Assembly (NCBI RefSeq): GCF_001870905.1
Contig: NZ_LNDC01000078.1
Coordinates: 1-47,527 of the forward strand
Reading direction: 5' to 3'
DNA length: 47,527 nt
Source of the DNA: Geitlerinema sp. PCC 9228
GTDB taxonomy: Bacteria > Cyanobacteriota > Cyanobacteriia > Cyanobacteriales > PCC-9228
A program made the translations under genes and the position numbers. Shown here in pieces: positions 16,963 to 27,205 of this stretch (positions within the stretch are counted from its first letter, which is position 1; each line of letters starts with the position of its first letter). Below the pieces are notes generated by a model. It searched no databases, was not told the origin of the DNA, and saw only the letters and a program-made list of their open reading frames with translations.

Positions 16963-17982
16963 TTACCCATTATCTAGCAATTGGGGCGATTCGTCACCAG
17001 CCGCGAGGGCTTTTTTAGCGCGAGAAACATTATCTTTAACTGCCATAGCTGCCGATTGCAAAGCATCCAGTTCCTCAGAAGTTAAATCTAGTTTGACGAT
17101 TTTTTCCACCCCTTGGCAACCCAAAGAACAGGGAACCCCCAAAAATACATCTTCAATGTCGTATTCCCCTTGCAAGTAAGCTGCAGCTGGCAAAATCCGC
17201 TTTTTATCTTGCAAAATCGCCGCCACCATTTCCGAAACCGCCGAAGCTGGTGCAAAATACGCACTGCCGGTTTTCATATGTTCGACGATTTCCTGACCGC
17301 CATGGCGAGTACGTTCGGTCAAACCTTGGATAGTCTCGGCATCCAGCAGTTCGGTTACAGGAATACCGCGCACGGTACAGTAGCGGGGTAATGGTACCAT
17401 TAAATTGCCATGGTCGCCCAAGACCAATGCTTTGACATCGGTAATGGAAACGTTGAGTTCTGCAGCGATAAAGCTTTGAAAGCGGGAAGAATCCAAGACG
17501 CCTGCCATTCCCATAATGCGATGGCTAGGCAAACCACTAGCTTCCCAAGCTAAATAGGTCATTACGTCGAGGGGATTGCTAACCACAATGAAAATGGCGT
17601 TGGGAGATTGCGCTATGGCTTTTTTTGCCGCTTCCATGACAATGGGGGCATTGGTTACTGCCAAATCGGAACGACTCATGCCCGGTTTGCGGGGTTTGCC
17701 GGCCGTAATGACCACAATATCCGATGCGGCGGTATCGGTATAACTATTGGTGCCAATAATAACGCGATCGTGCAGTTCTACGCCCCGCGCTTGGTTTAAA
17801 TCTAAGGCAATTCCCTGGGGAATTCCCGGTATAATATCCAATAGCACCACATCGGCTATATTTTTTTCTACGATTCTTTGGGCTAGGGTACTGCCAACTT
17901 TGCCCGCACCGATGATAGAAACGCGGTTGGTGTGATGGGTTGGTGTTGGCGAATTAGACGAAGGGGAAGCGATGTGGGTCAT
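16963..17982 (-). CDS. mdh: NAD-dependent malate dehydrogenase (LDH/MDH family)
   Basis: The enzyme interconverts malate and oxaloacetate. After a Ser/Thr-rich N-terminal extension of about 20 residues, the Rossmann motif [17 protein letters not shown] and the NAD-ribose Asp (VVLLDI) appear. The substrate site is shown by [30 protein letters not shown] and [10 protein letters not shown] with the catalytic His. The active-site loop with Arg residues (KPRKPGMSR) fits malate rather than lactate. Length (339) is slightly longer than usual because of the extension. Confidence 0.93.
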   Translation of the reverse strand: MTHIASPSSNSPTPTHHTNRVSIIGAGKVGSTLAQRIVEKNIADVVLLDIIPGIPQGIALDLNQARGVELHDRVIIGTNSYTDTAASDIVVITAGKPRKPGMSRSDLAVTNAPIVMEAAKKAIAQSPNAIFIVVSNPLDVMTYLAWEASGLPSHRIMGMAGVLDSSRFQSFIAAELNVSITDVKALVLGDHGNLMVPLPRYCTVRGIPVTELLDAETIQGLTERTRHGGQEIVEHMKTGSAYFAPASAVSEMVAAILQDKKRILPAAAYLQGEYDIEDVFLGVPCSLGCQGVEKIVKLDLTSEELDALQSAAMAVKDNVSRAKKALAAGDESPQLLDNG

Positions 17983-18050
17983 TATAATTTCGATGTAAAT
18001 GTTTGGGGAGGGGCAATTCGCAAATCGCCCCTAGTATGATGGGTTTAGCG

Positions 18051-18308
18051 TTATTTACCGCCGGTTTTTTCCAGCTGATCCAAACGCAGCCAACAAGCCG
18101 GTGTGGGAACGTAAAATTTCACCAAACCATAGTCGCCTTGGGTTTCCAACACTTCCCCGTCGGAGTCAAATAAATAGGAAGGAAAGCGATTGTCGCTGGC
18201 TTGCGCTTCCAGGCTGTTTTCTAGTTTTTCCCGTACGACGCGCACCAAGCTGCCTTTTTTAATGGGTTTCTTTTTGGCTTGTCCTTTTTCTGCTTGTTGT
18301 TCTGCCAT
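18051..18308 (-). CDS. ndhO: NAD(P)H-quinone oxidoreductase subunit O
   Basis: NdhO is a small stromal-side subunit specific to the photosynthetic NDH-1 complex, which drives cyclic electron flow and respiration at the thylakoid membrane. The 85-residue protein has a Lys-rich start and then the conserved core: [38 protein letters not shown] and a tail with [12 protein letters not shown]. It is found only in cyanobacteria and plastids and so supports the assignment of the host. Confidence 0.93.
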   Translation of the reverse strand: MAEQQAEKGQAKKKPIKKGSLVRVVREKLENSLEAQASDNRFPSYLFDSDGEVLETQGDYGLVKFYVPTPACWLRLDQLEKTGGK

Positions 18309-18391
18309 AGCTGGTTTTGTTTCCTTTTCGTTGGCGATGCTATATGTTCTATTTTAGGTGCGATCGCGCTTTTGATGGTAGGATGCTGAAG

Positions 18392-18547
18392 CTAGCGATC
18401 GCGCCTTTCAGTTTTTGGTGGTTCTTGAGGTGGCGGTTGGCGATTGTTTTGGGAGGCAAACCACCAAAGCGTTTGTGAAAACAGCACTGCCACCAGCAAA
18501 ATCCCGGAAACCCAATAAAACCGCCAAAAAAAATCTTCTTCTTCCAT
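18392..18547 (-). CDS. Small single-span membrane protein, unknown
   Basis: The 51-residue frame starts at an ATG at 18547 with an acidic MEEED head, one transmembrane segment (VSGILLVAVLFSQTLWWF) and a proline-rich charged tail. It lies 84 bp upstream of ndhO on the same strand. No family is recognised. The clean head-span-tail layout argues for a real gene, but its small size leaves doubt. Confidence 0.4.
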   Translation of the reverse strand: MEEEDFFWRFYWVSGILLVAVLFSQTLWWFASQNNRQPPPQEPPKTERRDR

Positions 18548-18693
18548 GAGTTGGATTTCTCTGCCCTCATACCTGCCCCAAGGCAATTAAAACATGCACC
18601 GCCGCAGCCAGCAATCGCTCTCAACTTGACAAACAAATCGTTGCCTCAATTTGGGAATATGGGAAAGGGCTTAGTAAGGAAGAATTGTGCGAC

Positions 18694-20292
18694 ATGATGA
18701 AACACCCCACGCGACATTGGAGTCACTGGCAAAGATTGCTGGTCGGTTTGCTGGTATTGGGCGTCTTCCTGCGATTTTTCAATATCGACTACCAGGTTTA
18801 CTGGTACGACGAAACCATGACTTCCCTGCGCATTTCCGGGCATACGGAAGAGAAACTGATGCGGGAAGTTTACACGGGAGAACCGATAACCGTTGGCGAA
18901 CTGCACCGGCAGTACCAATATCCCAATCCTACTGAAGATTGGCAGGCTGTATTTGATGCGTTGGCCCAGCATAGCGAACATTCTCCTTTGTACTATGTGC
19001 TGGCGCGCTGGTGGCATCAGATTTTTGGCAATTCGGTGGCGATTTTGCGTACGCTATCAGCGTTGTTGGGGGTATTGGTGTTGCCAGGGGTATATTGGCT
19101 GGGGCGCGAATTGTTTGCCCAGAAGACTGTTCCCTGGGTGGCAACGGCGTTGGTGGCGATATCCCCTTTTCACGTTTTGTATGCCAAAGAGGCACGGGAG
19201 TACAGTTTGTGGACGCTTACCATTGTACTTGCCAGTGCGGCTTTGCTGCGGGCTTTGCGTTTGCACCGCACCACCGACTCCCCGCCATCGCGCCCTAAGT
19301 TGGGTTTGGCTTGGGGATTGTATGCTGTGACGGTGGCGTTGGCACTTTACGCGCATCCGTTCTCAGGTCTTGTGGTGTTGGGGCATGGAATTTTTGTGGT
19401 GGTGACGGAATCTCCTCTGAAATGGCAGGGATGGCGACGCATCGGCTTGGCTTTTGTGGCGGCGGTGACTGGTTTGGTTCTGTTTCTGCCTTGGATGCTG
19501 GTGATGGTGGAGAATTTTTCTACCATTGCCCAAAATACAATTTCCACGAGTATTCCCCGTCCGAATTTGCATCTGATTTGGGGATTAAATTTAAGCCGAA
19601 TTTTCTTTGATGTGAATCAAGGAACCAGTCCACTGAATCCGATTTTATATCTTTTGATTGCTTTAACGGTATATGCGATTTACTATGTCTGCCGCCACGC
19701 TTCTACGCGTAGCTGGATTTTCCTGATTACGCTGATGGGCGTCACGGGACTGGCGCTAATCGTTCCCGATGTGGTGGCTGGCGGTCGGCGTTCTAGCATC
19801 ACCCGTTACGGGATTCCCAGCTATTTGGGGATTCAACTGGCGGTTTCTTATTTGCTGACGTTTAAAGTGACGCAGGCGAAAAAATACAGCCGTTTGTATC
19901 GCCGCTGGCGCACCATTGGATTGGCTTTGGCTTTTGTAGGGGTAGTTTCTAGCTTGGTTGCTGCTTTTGTCCCTGTGTGGTGGCACAAGAGCTATGCCAA
20001 AAGCCGCCACCATCCGGAATTGGCGGAGATTATCAATGGGGGCGACCGGCCCTTGGTGTTGAGCAACGATACGGTGGGGATGGTGGTATCGCTGACCCAT
20101 TGCTTGCGCGATGGTGTGACTTTGCAGCTGTTTGGGGACCAAAATTTTCCGCAAATTCCTGCCCGATACCAAGATGTGTTTGTTTATCGCTTTTCGGAGG
20201 AAGATAGAGCGGCGTTCGAGGAGCAAACCAATTCTGAGTTGGTAGAGGCGTTTGAGGATGGTTGGTTGTGGGAGCAGCGATCGCGTTCTTAA
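18694..20292 (+). CDS. Membrane glycosyltransferase, GT39/ArnT-like
   Basis: The 532-residue polytopic protein has about ten hydrophobic spans. In the first outside loop it carries the acidic motif YWYDET near residue 35, the conserved Asp-Glu position of GT-C enzymes such as protein O-mannosyltransferases and ArnT. These enzymes transfer sugars from polyprenyl-phosphate carriers to proteins or lipids on the outer face of the membrane. The acceptor is unknown. Two adjacent ATGs (18694 and 18697) follow a GGAAG ribosome site. It converges with the next gene. Confidence 0.8.
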   Translation: MMKHPTRHWSHWQRLLVGLLVLGVFLRFFNIDYQVYWYDETMTSLRISGHTEEKLMREVYTGEPITVGELHRQYQYPNPTEDWQAVFDALAQHSEHSPLYYVLARWWHQIFGNSVAILRTLSALLGVLVLPGVYWLGRELFAQKTVPWVATALVAISPFHVLYAKEAREYSLWTLTIVLASAALLRALRLHRTTDSPPSRPKLGLAWGLYAVTVALALYAHPFSGLVVLGHGIFVVVTESPLKWQGWRRIGLAFVAAVTGLVLFLPWMLVMVENFSTIAQNTISTSIPRPNLHLIWGLNLSRIFFDVNQGTSPLNPILYLLIALTVYAIYYVCRHASTRSWIFLITLMGVTGLALIVPDVVAGGRRSSITRYGIPSYLGIQLAVSYLLTFKVTQAKKYSRLYRRWRTIGLALAFVGVVSSLVAAFVPVWWHKSYAKSRHHPELAEIINGGDRPLVLSNDTVGMVVSLTHCLRDGVTLQLFGDQNFPQIPARYQDVFVYRFSEEDRAAFEEQTNSELVEAFEDGWLWEQRSRS

Positions 20293-20307
20293 CCAAAGTC
20301 AGCGAAA

Positions 20308-21306
20308 TTAGGAACCGGCTTGGGCGGCTCGTTGTCCGGCGATTTCAGCATTTTGCCGGTATTGGCTCACTTTCTGCTGGGCGGTTTCGTATTGGGGATG
20401 GTTTTGGGGCACGTTGGCCATGAAATTGGCGGCTTGCTGCCAAAGCTGTTGCACCTGATTCCAATCACTTTGGGACTCGGCGTTTTGCGCTAAGTTAGCC
20501 GCTTCGATGGCGGTGTTGACTCCCTGAGTCCAGGGGTCGGGGGTGGGTTCCGGGGTGGGTTCCGGGGAAGGAGAGGGTTCGGGGCTAGCTGCGGGAGAAG
20601 GAGATGCTTCCGGCGTAGGGGGGGTGGTAGCTGGGGGTTCCGCGGCTGGTTCGGGGTCGGAATCGGAAGTTGCGGAAAGGTCCAAAGGGATGGGACGCGG
20701 CCAGTTTGCCCGCCAGCCAGGAATCAGGCGCGTGTACATGGCACCGATCGCTGCTAGCACCAACAGCAAAAGAATACCCAAGATAGGCAACAAACTGCGG
20801 CGACGTTTGCGGATGGCAGGTTCAGTGTCTCCTGTATCTCCTGGAGAAGAACTGTCTTCTTCAGTGGCAGTGGGGAATTCGTCTGGTTCCGCTTCGCTGG
20901 GTAAGTTTTCCGAGAGGGTAGCGGGGGCTGATGCTGGTGGGGAGTCGGCGGGGGTTTCCGATTCTGGGTCGTATTGTTCAAAAACGGATAGGTCTGCCGA
21001 TTGCAGTTGGATTTGTTCGCGCCAGCCAGGGGTTTCGGTACCGGTTTGATAGCCTTCCACCTGTACGGTGTGGATTTGGTCGCAACCAATGCGTTCCATA
21101 CCCTGGCGAATGGTTTTCACGAACATGTCTTGGTTGGGGACTTGCGGTGCTTGCAGGGAAAGGTACAGCCAACCATCGGTGCGTTCGGCGGTGGCTTGTA
21201 CGTCTTGCAGTCCTTTACGCTGGAAAAATTGATTGAAAATAGAGGCGATCGCTTCGGGATTGCCTTGTTCTGCTAGTTGCCGCAGGTTTGGCTTGTTCGG
21301 TGCCAT
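20308..21306 (-). CDS. Cyanobacterial protein with one membrane span and Pro/Glu-rich linker
   Basis: Three parts are visible. The soluble N-terminal domain (about 1-105; QGNPEAIASIFNQFFQRKG) looks like a domain repeated in several cyanobacterial proteins. An acidic Ser/Pro-rich linker leads to a membrane span (about 172-195, LLPILGILLLLVLAAIG). A Pro/Thr/Glu-rich spacer follows, then a C-terminal helical domain (about 255-330) with tetratricopeptide-like helices. The layout suggests a cytoplasmic sensor or scaffold linked to an outer domain. No enzyme motif is seen. Confidence 0.75.
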   Translation of the reverse strand: MAPNKPNLRQLAEQGNPEAIASIFNQFFQRKGLQDVQATAERTDGWLYLSLQAPQVPNQDMFVKTIRQGMERIGCDQIHTVQVEGYQTGTETPGWREQIQLQSADLSVFEQYDPESETPADSPPASAPATLSENLPSEAEPDEFPTATEEDSSSPGDTGDTEPAIRKRRRSLLPILGILLLLVLAAIGAMYTRLIPGWRANWPRPIPLDLSATSDSDPEPAAEPPATTPPTPEASPSPAASPEPSPSPEPTPEPTPDPWTQGVNTAIEAANLAQNAESQSDWNQVQQLWQQAANFMANVPQNHPQYETAQQKVSQYRQNAEIAGQRAAQAGS

Positions 21307-21481
21307 AGCGCTTCTCTTGAGGTCGGAAAAAGCTGGTTGCCGTAGGAGGGATTGTTCGATCGCGAAAAACGCGGAGAAACCATAAATCCAACAGTACCTT
21401 TATATCCTATTTTTCCCACCAAACAAGTACCAAAATGGCCGTACAGTTCTCCGGCAACCAGCATCCCCCAAAACAGGTGCC

Positions 21482-21703
21482 TTATTGCTGTGCGTCTTGG
21501 TTATCTTCTTGTTGTTCGTCTGGGTTTTGCACTTTGGGAATAAAATCAGGGCGTTTTTGATTTTCCCAACCCGCAGGTCGCTTGGAGTTGTACCAAGCAA
21601 TGGAACCAATGGTGACGGCAGCGATAAAGCCGATCGCATATACCAAGGTAAAGCTTAGGGGCAATCCAGCAATGCCGCTGGATGCTTCCATGAAAAGATG
21701 CAT
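21482..21703 (-). CDS. Probable photosystem II assembly protein Psb35-like
   Basis: The 73-residue protein has one membrane span (about 18-38) ending in GFIAAVTIGSIAWYNSKRP, then a conserved-looking GWENQKRPDF stretch and an acidic tail. The span and its flanks match what I remember of Psb35, a small cyanobacterial protein tied to photosystem II and chlorophyll-binding proteins. The assignment is from memory. The ATG at 21703 is used, with another at 21691. Confidence 0.55.
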   Translation of the reverse strand: MHLFMEASSGIAGLPLSFTLVYAIGFIAAVTIGSIAWYNSKRPAGWENQKRPDFIPKVQNPDEQQEDNQDAQQ

Positions 21704-21777
21704 AAAACTGCCTCAGATATCAACGAAAAAACCCAAGTTATTCAATGGGGACGATCCCTAATACTCTATTTTAACAG

Positions 21778-24285
21778 CTAGTCCTCTTCCGGTTCTTCCG
21801 AAGATTCGGAGGTATCTGTTTGGGATGGGGCTGTATTTTCGGAACCGCCACCTTCAGAGGCAGCATCCGGCGATGAGAGAGTAGGTTCCGGCAGCAAAGA
21901 CTCCGGATCGATTTCCGGCAAGGTGTCGTTGGGGTTGTTTTCGGAGGGGGTGGGGGTAGGTTCGCTGTCTGCAGATGTATCGCCGCCACCGTCGGGATTT
22001 TCCAGAATTGGCGTCATGGTGGGTACGGGAGTGGTTTCTGGGGTGGGTTGCGGCGTGGAACGGGGGGCAGGGGCGCTGTTGTCTTGGGTGGGGGTAGGGT
22101 CAGGCGTGGTTTCGTTGGTTTCGGCGGGGTCGGAGGCAGGGGCGCGACGCTGCCGGCGGCGGGGTTGCTCTGGTTGGCGGTTCAGGGGGAGGCTTTCTTC
22201 TTTTTCCGGTTCCACCGGTTTGGCGGTAATCACCCCTTCTCGGTTTTCCAGGGGAGGCAGTTCGGGGAATTCTCTGACCGGCATATCTTCCAAGATAGGT
22301 GCCATAAACTGCCGCCAGCCGTATGCTGCCGTACCGCTGCTGCCCCAGGTGGGTTCGTTGTCGTCGTTGCCCAGCCAAACGCCGGTTACCAGTTGGGGAA
22401 CGTAGCCGATAAACCACAAATCCCGGGCGCGGTCGGTGGTGCCGGTTTTGCCAGCCACCGGGCGATCGCGCAAAGCTGCAGCCCGACCCGTACCGGCATA
22501 TACCACCCGTTGCAGCATCCAGGTGACGATGGCGGCCGTATCTTCATCGAAAACTGGTTGGCCACTGGTGGGGGGTTCGTAAATCACTTCCCCTTCGCGG
22601 TCGATCACCTTGCGGATGCCGTGGGCTTTTATATATTTGCCTTGATTGGCAATGGTGGCGTAGGCGTTGGTTAACTCCAGCAAATTGACCTCCGAACTGC
22701 CCAAAGCCAGGGAATAAGTGGATTTTAATTCTGATTGAATGCCCATCTCGTGAGCCAGGTCAATGGTAGGTTCAAAGCCCACATCCAGCAAAACTTTCAG
22801 TGCCACCACATTGATGGAACGGGCTAAGGCATCCGCCATGGAAACCCAGCCTGCGTGTTTTTGGTTGTAGTTTTGGGGCTTGTAGCCGTCTACTTTGTAG
22901 GGAACGTCTTCGTAAGCTTGGTACGGGGAAAAACCAGCGGCAATGGCAGCTGTATAAATAATCCCTTTAAAGGTCGATCCAGGCTGGCGTTGCGCCTGGG
23001 TCACCCGGTTGAACTCGCTATTTTTAAACTCCGTACCGCCGATCATCGCCCGTACTTCCCCGGTATTGGGGTCAATAGCTACCAACGCCCCTTGGTGGAA
23101 GTTTTCGTAAGCCCCTTCTTCCTCTATCAGGGATTGGATAGTTTCCCGGGCTTGCTGCTGCCAATCGCGATTGAGGCTGGTTTCTACGGTCAAGCCGCCC
23201 CGTTCTAAGGTTTCTGCGGGCAAGACTCGTTGCAGTTCTTTCTGTACGTAGGTGGTAAAGTACGGCGCTTCTGTCTCTAGGCGCTTGGGCAATTTGGGGT
23301 TGAGGTTGAGGGGTTCTGCCATGGCTGCTTTTGCCTGGGCAGCGCTAATAAATCCTTCCTCCTGCATCCGCTGCAAAACCGTATCCCGCCTTTGCTGGGC
23401 TAAATCGGCATTCACCAGGGGAGAATATTCGCTGGGGGCGGCGGGCAACCCGGCTAGCAAGGCCATTTCCGGCAGGTCCAACTTGTCTACGGGTTTGCCA
23501 AAATAGCGCCAGGCAGCATCGGCAATTCCGTATGCCCCCGACCCCAGATAGACCAAATTGAGATATCTTTCTAAAATTTGCTCTTTGGTGAGATTTTGTT
23601 CGATTTTTCTCGCCAGCATGGCTTCGCGCAGTTTCCGTTCCAAGGTTTTTTCCTGGTTGAGAAACACCATGCGGGCAAGTTGTTGGGTAATGGTACTGCC
23701 CCCTTGGACAATTTTTTGGGCGCTGACGTTGCTTTTGGCGGCGCGGAGAATGGCTTGGTAGTCAATGCCTTCGTGTTGGTAAAACCGGCGGTCTTCTGCA
23801 GCAATAAAACTTTCTAGCAATCGGTCGGGCATGGCCGCCAAGCTCACTTGTTCGCGGGTGGCCGGACCTAGTTGCTGCAAAATGGTGCCGTCGGCGGCTT
23901 TGATGGTGAGGGTACCGTCGCGGGCAAAGGTGAGTACTTGGGCAACGTCGGGGAGACTGGCTTTGAGAATTTGATATTCCTGGTATACCCAGGTGGCACC
24001 GCTGGTGCCGGCTACAGCAACGCTTACCCCCAACCAGAACCAAACCCGGCGATAGATGGGGCGACGCTGTTGTTTTTTTTGGGGAGATTGGTTGGTCGGG
24101 GAGGAAGCAGGCGATGGTTGGCGGGAATGGTTGCTTGTTGGGGCTGCCCTGGATGGTTGGGTGGATTCCCATGCCGCCGGTGGTGCGGTTGCCGACTGTT
24201 TTTTGGGGGATTGGCGGGGGGGGTGTCCGGTTTTCGGCAGACGAATCCCCAACTGTTTCAACTTTTTCGCCAATGGATTAGCCAT
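21778..24285 (-). CDS. Class A penicillin-binding protein (PBP1A family)
   Basis: This bifunctional enzyme polymerises and cross-links peptidoglycan. Starting at the ATG at 24285 gives 835 residues. They comprise a basic Pro-rich cytoplasmic head, one membrane anchor (about 75-100), a GT51 transglycosylase domain with AEDRRFYQHEGID and GGSTITQQLAR, and a transpeptidase domain with the SxxK serine in QPGSTFKGI, the second motif SIN in ARSINVV and KTGTTDRARD. A disordered Pro/Glu/Thr-rich tail of about 170 residues follows. The tail is unusually long and may bind partners or extend through the wall. Confidence 0.95.
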   Translation of the reverse strand: MANPLAKKLKQLGIRLPKTGHPPRQSPKKQSATAPPAAWESTQPSRAAPTSNHSRQPSPASSPTNQSPQKKQQRRPIYRRVWFWLGVSVAVAGTSGATWVYQEYQILKASLPDVAQVLTFARDGTLTIKAADGTILQQLGPATREQVSLAAMPDRLLESFIAAEDRRFYQHEGIDYQAILRAAKSNVSAQKIVQGGSTITQQLARMVFLNQEKTLERKLREAMLARKIEQNLTKEQILERYLNLVYLGSGAYGIADAAWRYFGKPVDKLDLPEMALLAGLPAAPSEYSPLVNADLAQQRRDTVLQRMQEEGFISAAQAKAAMAEPLNLNPKLPKRLETEAPYFTTYVQKELQRVLPAETLERGGLTVETSLNRDWQQQARETIQSLIEEEGAYENFHQGALVAIDPNTGEVRAMIGGTEFKNSEFNRVTQAQRQPGSTFKGIIYTAAIAAGFSPYQAYEDVPYKVDGYKPQNYNQKHAGWVSMADALARSINVVALKVLLDVGFEPTIDLAHEMGIQSELKSTYSLALGSSEVNLLELTNAYATIANQGKYIKAHGIRKVIDREGEVIYEPPTSGQPVFDEDTAAIVTWMLQRVVYAGTGRAAALRDRPVAGKTGTTDRARDLWFIGYVPQLVTGVWLGNDDNEPTWGSSGTAAYGWRQFMAPILEDMPVREFPELPPLENREGVITAKPVEPEKEESLPLNRQPEQPRRRQRRAPASDPAETNETTPDPTPTQDNSAPAPRSTPQPTPETTPVPTMTPILENPDGGGDTSADSEPTPTPSENNPNDTLPEIDPESLLPEPTLSSPDAASEGGGSENTAPSQTDTSESSEEPEED

Positions 24286-24410
24286 GTCAATCGCCTTATA
24301 GGTGAAATCGTTGCTGGGACTGGAATGCAAACCAATTTCGAGTCAAACAGCCAGCTGCCATGGTTGGACTTGGTCGGAGGCAGCGCTTGGGGCTAACCTC
24401 CGATTTTTGC

Positions 24411-25463
24411 TCAGACGCCCCCATACTGTCCAATGGCCAAAGCTGTTACCAAGATACCCAATACTAGGAAGGGTTGGGCATTGGCTTGATATTTTACGTC
24501 GTTATTGACCGGATCGCGCAGCAAGTACATATCTTGAAATGTGATTTGGGGAATTACCATTAACAGGAGGATGGTGGCAAAGAGGTTTTGCTGGAGGCTG
24601 ATGAGATAGCCGGCGACACCAATTTGGAACAGGTCGATGGTGAGCGCACAAATCCAAGCAGCTGCGGTGGTACCAAACATGACGGGGATGGATTTTAAGC
24701 CCAATTCGCGATCGCCTTGTACGCTTTTGAAATCGTTCACAATGGCAATGCCCAATCCGGCAAAGCTGTAGAACATGGTCAGTAAAATAACTTGTAGGTT
24801 TAGCGTACCAAACAGGGCGTGTCCGGCACACCAGGGCAGGGCGATGTAACTGGCACCGAGGGCGTAGTTCCCCAGCCAACCGTTTCTTTTTAATTTTAGC
24901 GGCGGTGCGGAATAGATGTAGGCTAAAAATGACCCCACCAGGGCCACCATGGTGACGCTGGGGATTTCGTTGCCCACCCACCAGTCGAGGAAGTAGGCCA
25001 ATCCCAATCCAGCCGCCAGCAACACCAATATTTGGGCAACGACTTGACCCGTACCGATGGCACCGGCAGGAATGGGTCGGTAGGGTTCGTTGATGGCGTC
25101 GATTTCGCGGTCGAAAAAGTCGTTCATGGTTTGCGTATAGCCGGCTAGTAGGGGACCGGAGAGGGTCATACAAGCGATCGCTAAAAGTATATTTTCGATG
25201 GTCCAGCTGAAGTTCCCGGAAGCCGCGGCACCACAGACCACGCCCCAAACCAGGGGAACCCAGGTAATCGGCTTCATCAGTTGCAGTCGAATCCGCCAGA
25301 TGGAGGTTTCTTGGTAGTCTGCCCCGCGCATGCCCAAAATTTGACGGGTTTGGGCGGTGCGGTTGTTGTTATTGTTGTCGGTTTGGGAAGTGTCTTCTGC
25401 AGAAGGTTGGTTTTGCGCTTCGGTGGGTTGGGATTCGGGAGAAGGCGTTGGTTGTCCAGACAT
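24411..25463 (-). CDS. chlG: Chlorophyll synthase
   Basis: ChlG attaches the phytyl or geranylgeranyl tail to chlorophyllide, the last step of chlorophyll a synthesis, in the thylakoid membrane. The 350-residue UbiA-family protein has a disordered Gln/Asn-rich head (about 1-40), about eight membrane spans and the prenyl-pyrophosphate motif NDFFDREIDAINEP, followed by YRPIPAG. The second Asp-rich region reads NDFKSVQGDRELG. The ORF ends close to the neighbouring PBP gene on the same strand. It confirms an oxygenic phototroph. Confidence 0.96.
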   Translation of the reverse strand: MSGQPTPSPESQPTEAQNQPSAEDTSQTDNNNNNRTAQTRQILGMRGADYQETSIWRIRLQLMKPITWVPLVWGVVCGAAASGNFSWTIENILLAIACMTLSGPLLAGYTQTMNDFFDREIDAINEPYRPIPAGAIGTGQVVAQILVLLAAGLGLAYFLDWWVGNEIPSVTMVALVGSFLAYIYSAPPLKLKRNGWLGNYALGASYIALPWCAGHALFGTLNLQVILLTMFYSFAGLGIAIVNDFKSVQGDRELGLKSIPVMFGTTAAAWICALTIDLFQIGVAGYLISLQQNLFATILLLMVIPQITFQDMYLLRDPVNNDVKYQANAQPFLVLGILVTALAIGQYGGV

Positions 25464-25552
25464 AGGGAAGAATATCCGTAAGAACAGATGCTTGGCAGGA
25501 AAAACAGGAATTTGCTGAAAATTTTCAACTGGAAAGCCAGCTGGTTTCAGGG

Positions 25553-26656
25553 TTACTGGGCAAATGAAATGGTTAAATATTGGTTTTGAAATTTGGCACC
25601 GGTAACGGCTTTGTTACGCAGTTGTTGCGGTAAAAAGACATTGTGCCTTTGGTCGCCGGCTTCGATGGTCACTTCGGGACCGTATTGGGTGAGTTTGACT
25701 TGATTTTTATCAAAACTGGGCAAAAATAGGCGTACCTGACGTTGTTCGGTGTCGATGGTTATGGGGGTGGGGGCTTGTATTGCCTGCTGTTGCAGGTCGG
25801 GTAAGGCTTGCACCAACTCTTCCCAACTGTCTCCCTGGCGTTGGGGCAGGGCAGTTACCGGTAGGGGGTCAAACTGGCTGCTGGTGGCTGCCGGCACTTG
25901 GGTTTGTTGGTTGCACAAAACGCCGCCTACGGTCAAGCCTACTTGTTGGGAACTGCCCCACAAATACCGGGCGGTAGCGATCGCGGCTGGGTCGTTGTTG
26001 GTTACCAAAAAGCCGGCTACCCGCTTGGCATCGGTGATGGTGTTGCGCCCTTTTTCCAGCTGGTCGGTAATTTGGTTGAGGGGTTGGTCGATGCGATCGC
26101 TGTTGGACCAGTTCACATTCAACACGGCATTAGTCACCGGCTGTACGAAGGGAGAAAGGGCTTTCGCCAGGTCGGATTCGGCAATTACTTGACGGAACCG
26201 CCGCATGTACCAGCCCATAATTTCCGGCATGCCGATCGTGCGCAGGGTTTCTTGATTGCCGGGACCGTCAAAGACAATCAGGTCGTATTGACCGCTGGCA
26301 TCGTATTCGCGCAGGGCATTTAAAATCAGGGCGTTTTCCATACCTGGCAGTACGGCGAGTTCTTGCCCGTATACGTCTTTAAAAAAGGGGGTTTTGACGT
26401 ATTCGGCTTCCAACCGTTTTAATTCTTCCCAGGATTTTTCCAGAAGGGTGGTGCCTTGCAGCTTCACAGCTTGCAGGTTGGGGGCGATTTCGGTAGGTTT
26501 GTCAGAAACGGTAGTCCCCAACAGCAGGTGGAAGCTGGGATCGACGCTGCATAGCAAAACCCGTTGGTTTTGTTGGGCGTATTTTTTGGCGGTGGCAATG
26601 GCGATGGTGGTTCGACCCGTGCCGCCCTTGCCCAGAAATGTCAAAATCTGCGACAT
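25553..26656 (-). CDS. ArsA/Get3-like ATPase, Get3d type
   Basis: The 367-residue protein opens with a deviant Walker A motif LGKGGTGRTTIA, keeps the switch DPSFHLLLG and a FDGPGNQET region, and ends in a beta-rich domain (about 285-365) resembling the alpha-crystallin fold of the Get3d clade in cyanobacteria and plants. Canonical Get3 inserts tail-anchored proteins. The function of Get3d is not settled. It lacks an arsenite-binding Cys set. The ATG at 26656 is preferred to an upstream GTG. It follows chlG's locus on the same strand. Confidence 0.82.
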   Translation of the reverse strand: MSQILTFLGKGGTGRTTIAIATAKKYAQQNQRVLLCSVDPSFHLLLGTTVSDKPTEIAPNLQAVKLQGTTLLEKSWEELKRLEAEYVKTPFFKDVYGQELAVLPGMENALILNALREYDASGQYDLIVFDGPGNQETLRTIGMPEIMGWYMRRFRQVIAESDLAKALSPFVQPVTNAVLNVNWSNSDRIDQPLNQITDQLEKGRNTITDAKRVAGFLVTNNDPAAIATARYLWGSSQQVGLTVGGVLCNQQTQVPAATSSQFDPLPVTALPQRQGDSWEELVQALPDLQQQAIQAPTPITIDTEQRQVRLFLPSFDKNQVKLTQYGPEVTIEAGDQRHNVFLPQQLRNKAVTGAKFQNQYLTISFAQ

Positions 26657-26830
26657 ATTGCTTGTTCTGACCAAGTTTTTGGTGTACCAGTTGCTTGTTG
26701 CTTGGATGGGAATGGTGGCAGCGTAGTTGGCGTACCGGGGTCAGGGGAACCGCCATGGCAAACCAACTACGAAAACAACCATTCCTATTCGATGCCGGTC
26801 AGCAATGGCTACCGACGGTGCGACAAACGG

Positions 26831-27037
26831 TTATTCGGCTGGTTCTAGTTCGTCTTCAAAAAACCAAGTGGCAAAACCATTGTCGAATTTAACGACGCAG
26901 CCGACGCCGCTACCGTCTACCATTTTGTAGTCGGCAACGGTACCGACGGGGTTTTTCTTTATTTGATTGACCGTTTTGGCAGATACGCGATCGCGAATCC
27001 GACGTACTTTGACTTTTTGACCGATTTCCATTGCCAT
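26831..27037 (-). CDS. DUF2862 protein, PetP-like cytochrome b6f subunit
   Basis: The 68-residue protein has an SH3-like core: EIGQKVKVRRIRDRVS, VGTVADYKMVDGSGVG and a FDNGFATWFFEDELEP end. This is the pattern of the DUF2862 family, which includes PetP, a small peripheral subunit of cyanobacterial cytochrome b6f. Some cyanobacteria carry several paralogues, so the exact role is inferred. Starts at 27037 and 27031 are both possible. Confidence 0.75.
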   Translation of the reverse strand: MAMEIGQKVKVRRIRDRVSAKTVNQIKKNPVGTVADYKMVDGSGVGCVVKFDNGFATWFFEDELEPAE

Positions 27038-27205
27038 TACAATCTACAAGACCAACCCAAAGTTTATCAGTCTAAACGACGCTTCACATATCCTTACATG
27101 GTATCTTGGTGCGGATGCCGGTTGACAAGGGGCATTGGAGTTTCCCTTGCGAGGTAAGGATATTCCCGATGGATTAAACGTACTATACCTAGCTTGAGGG
27201 ATTTT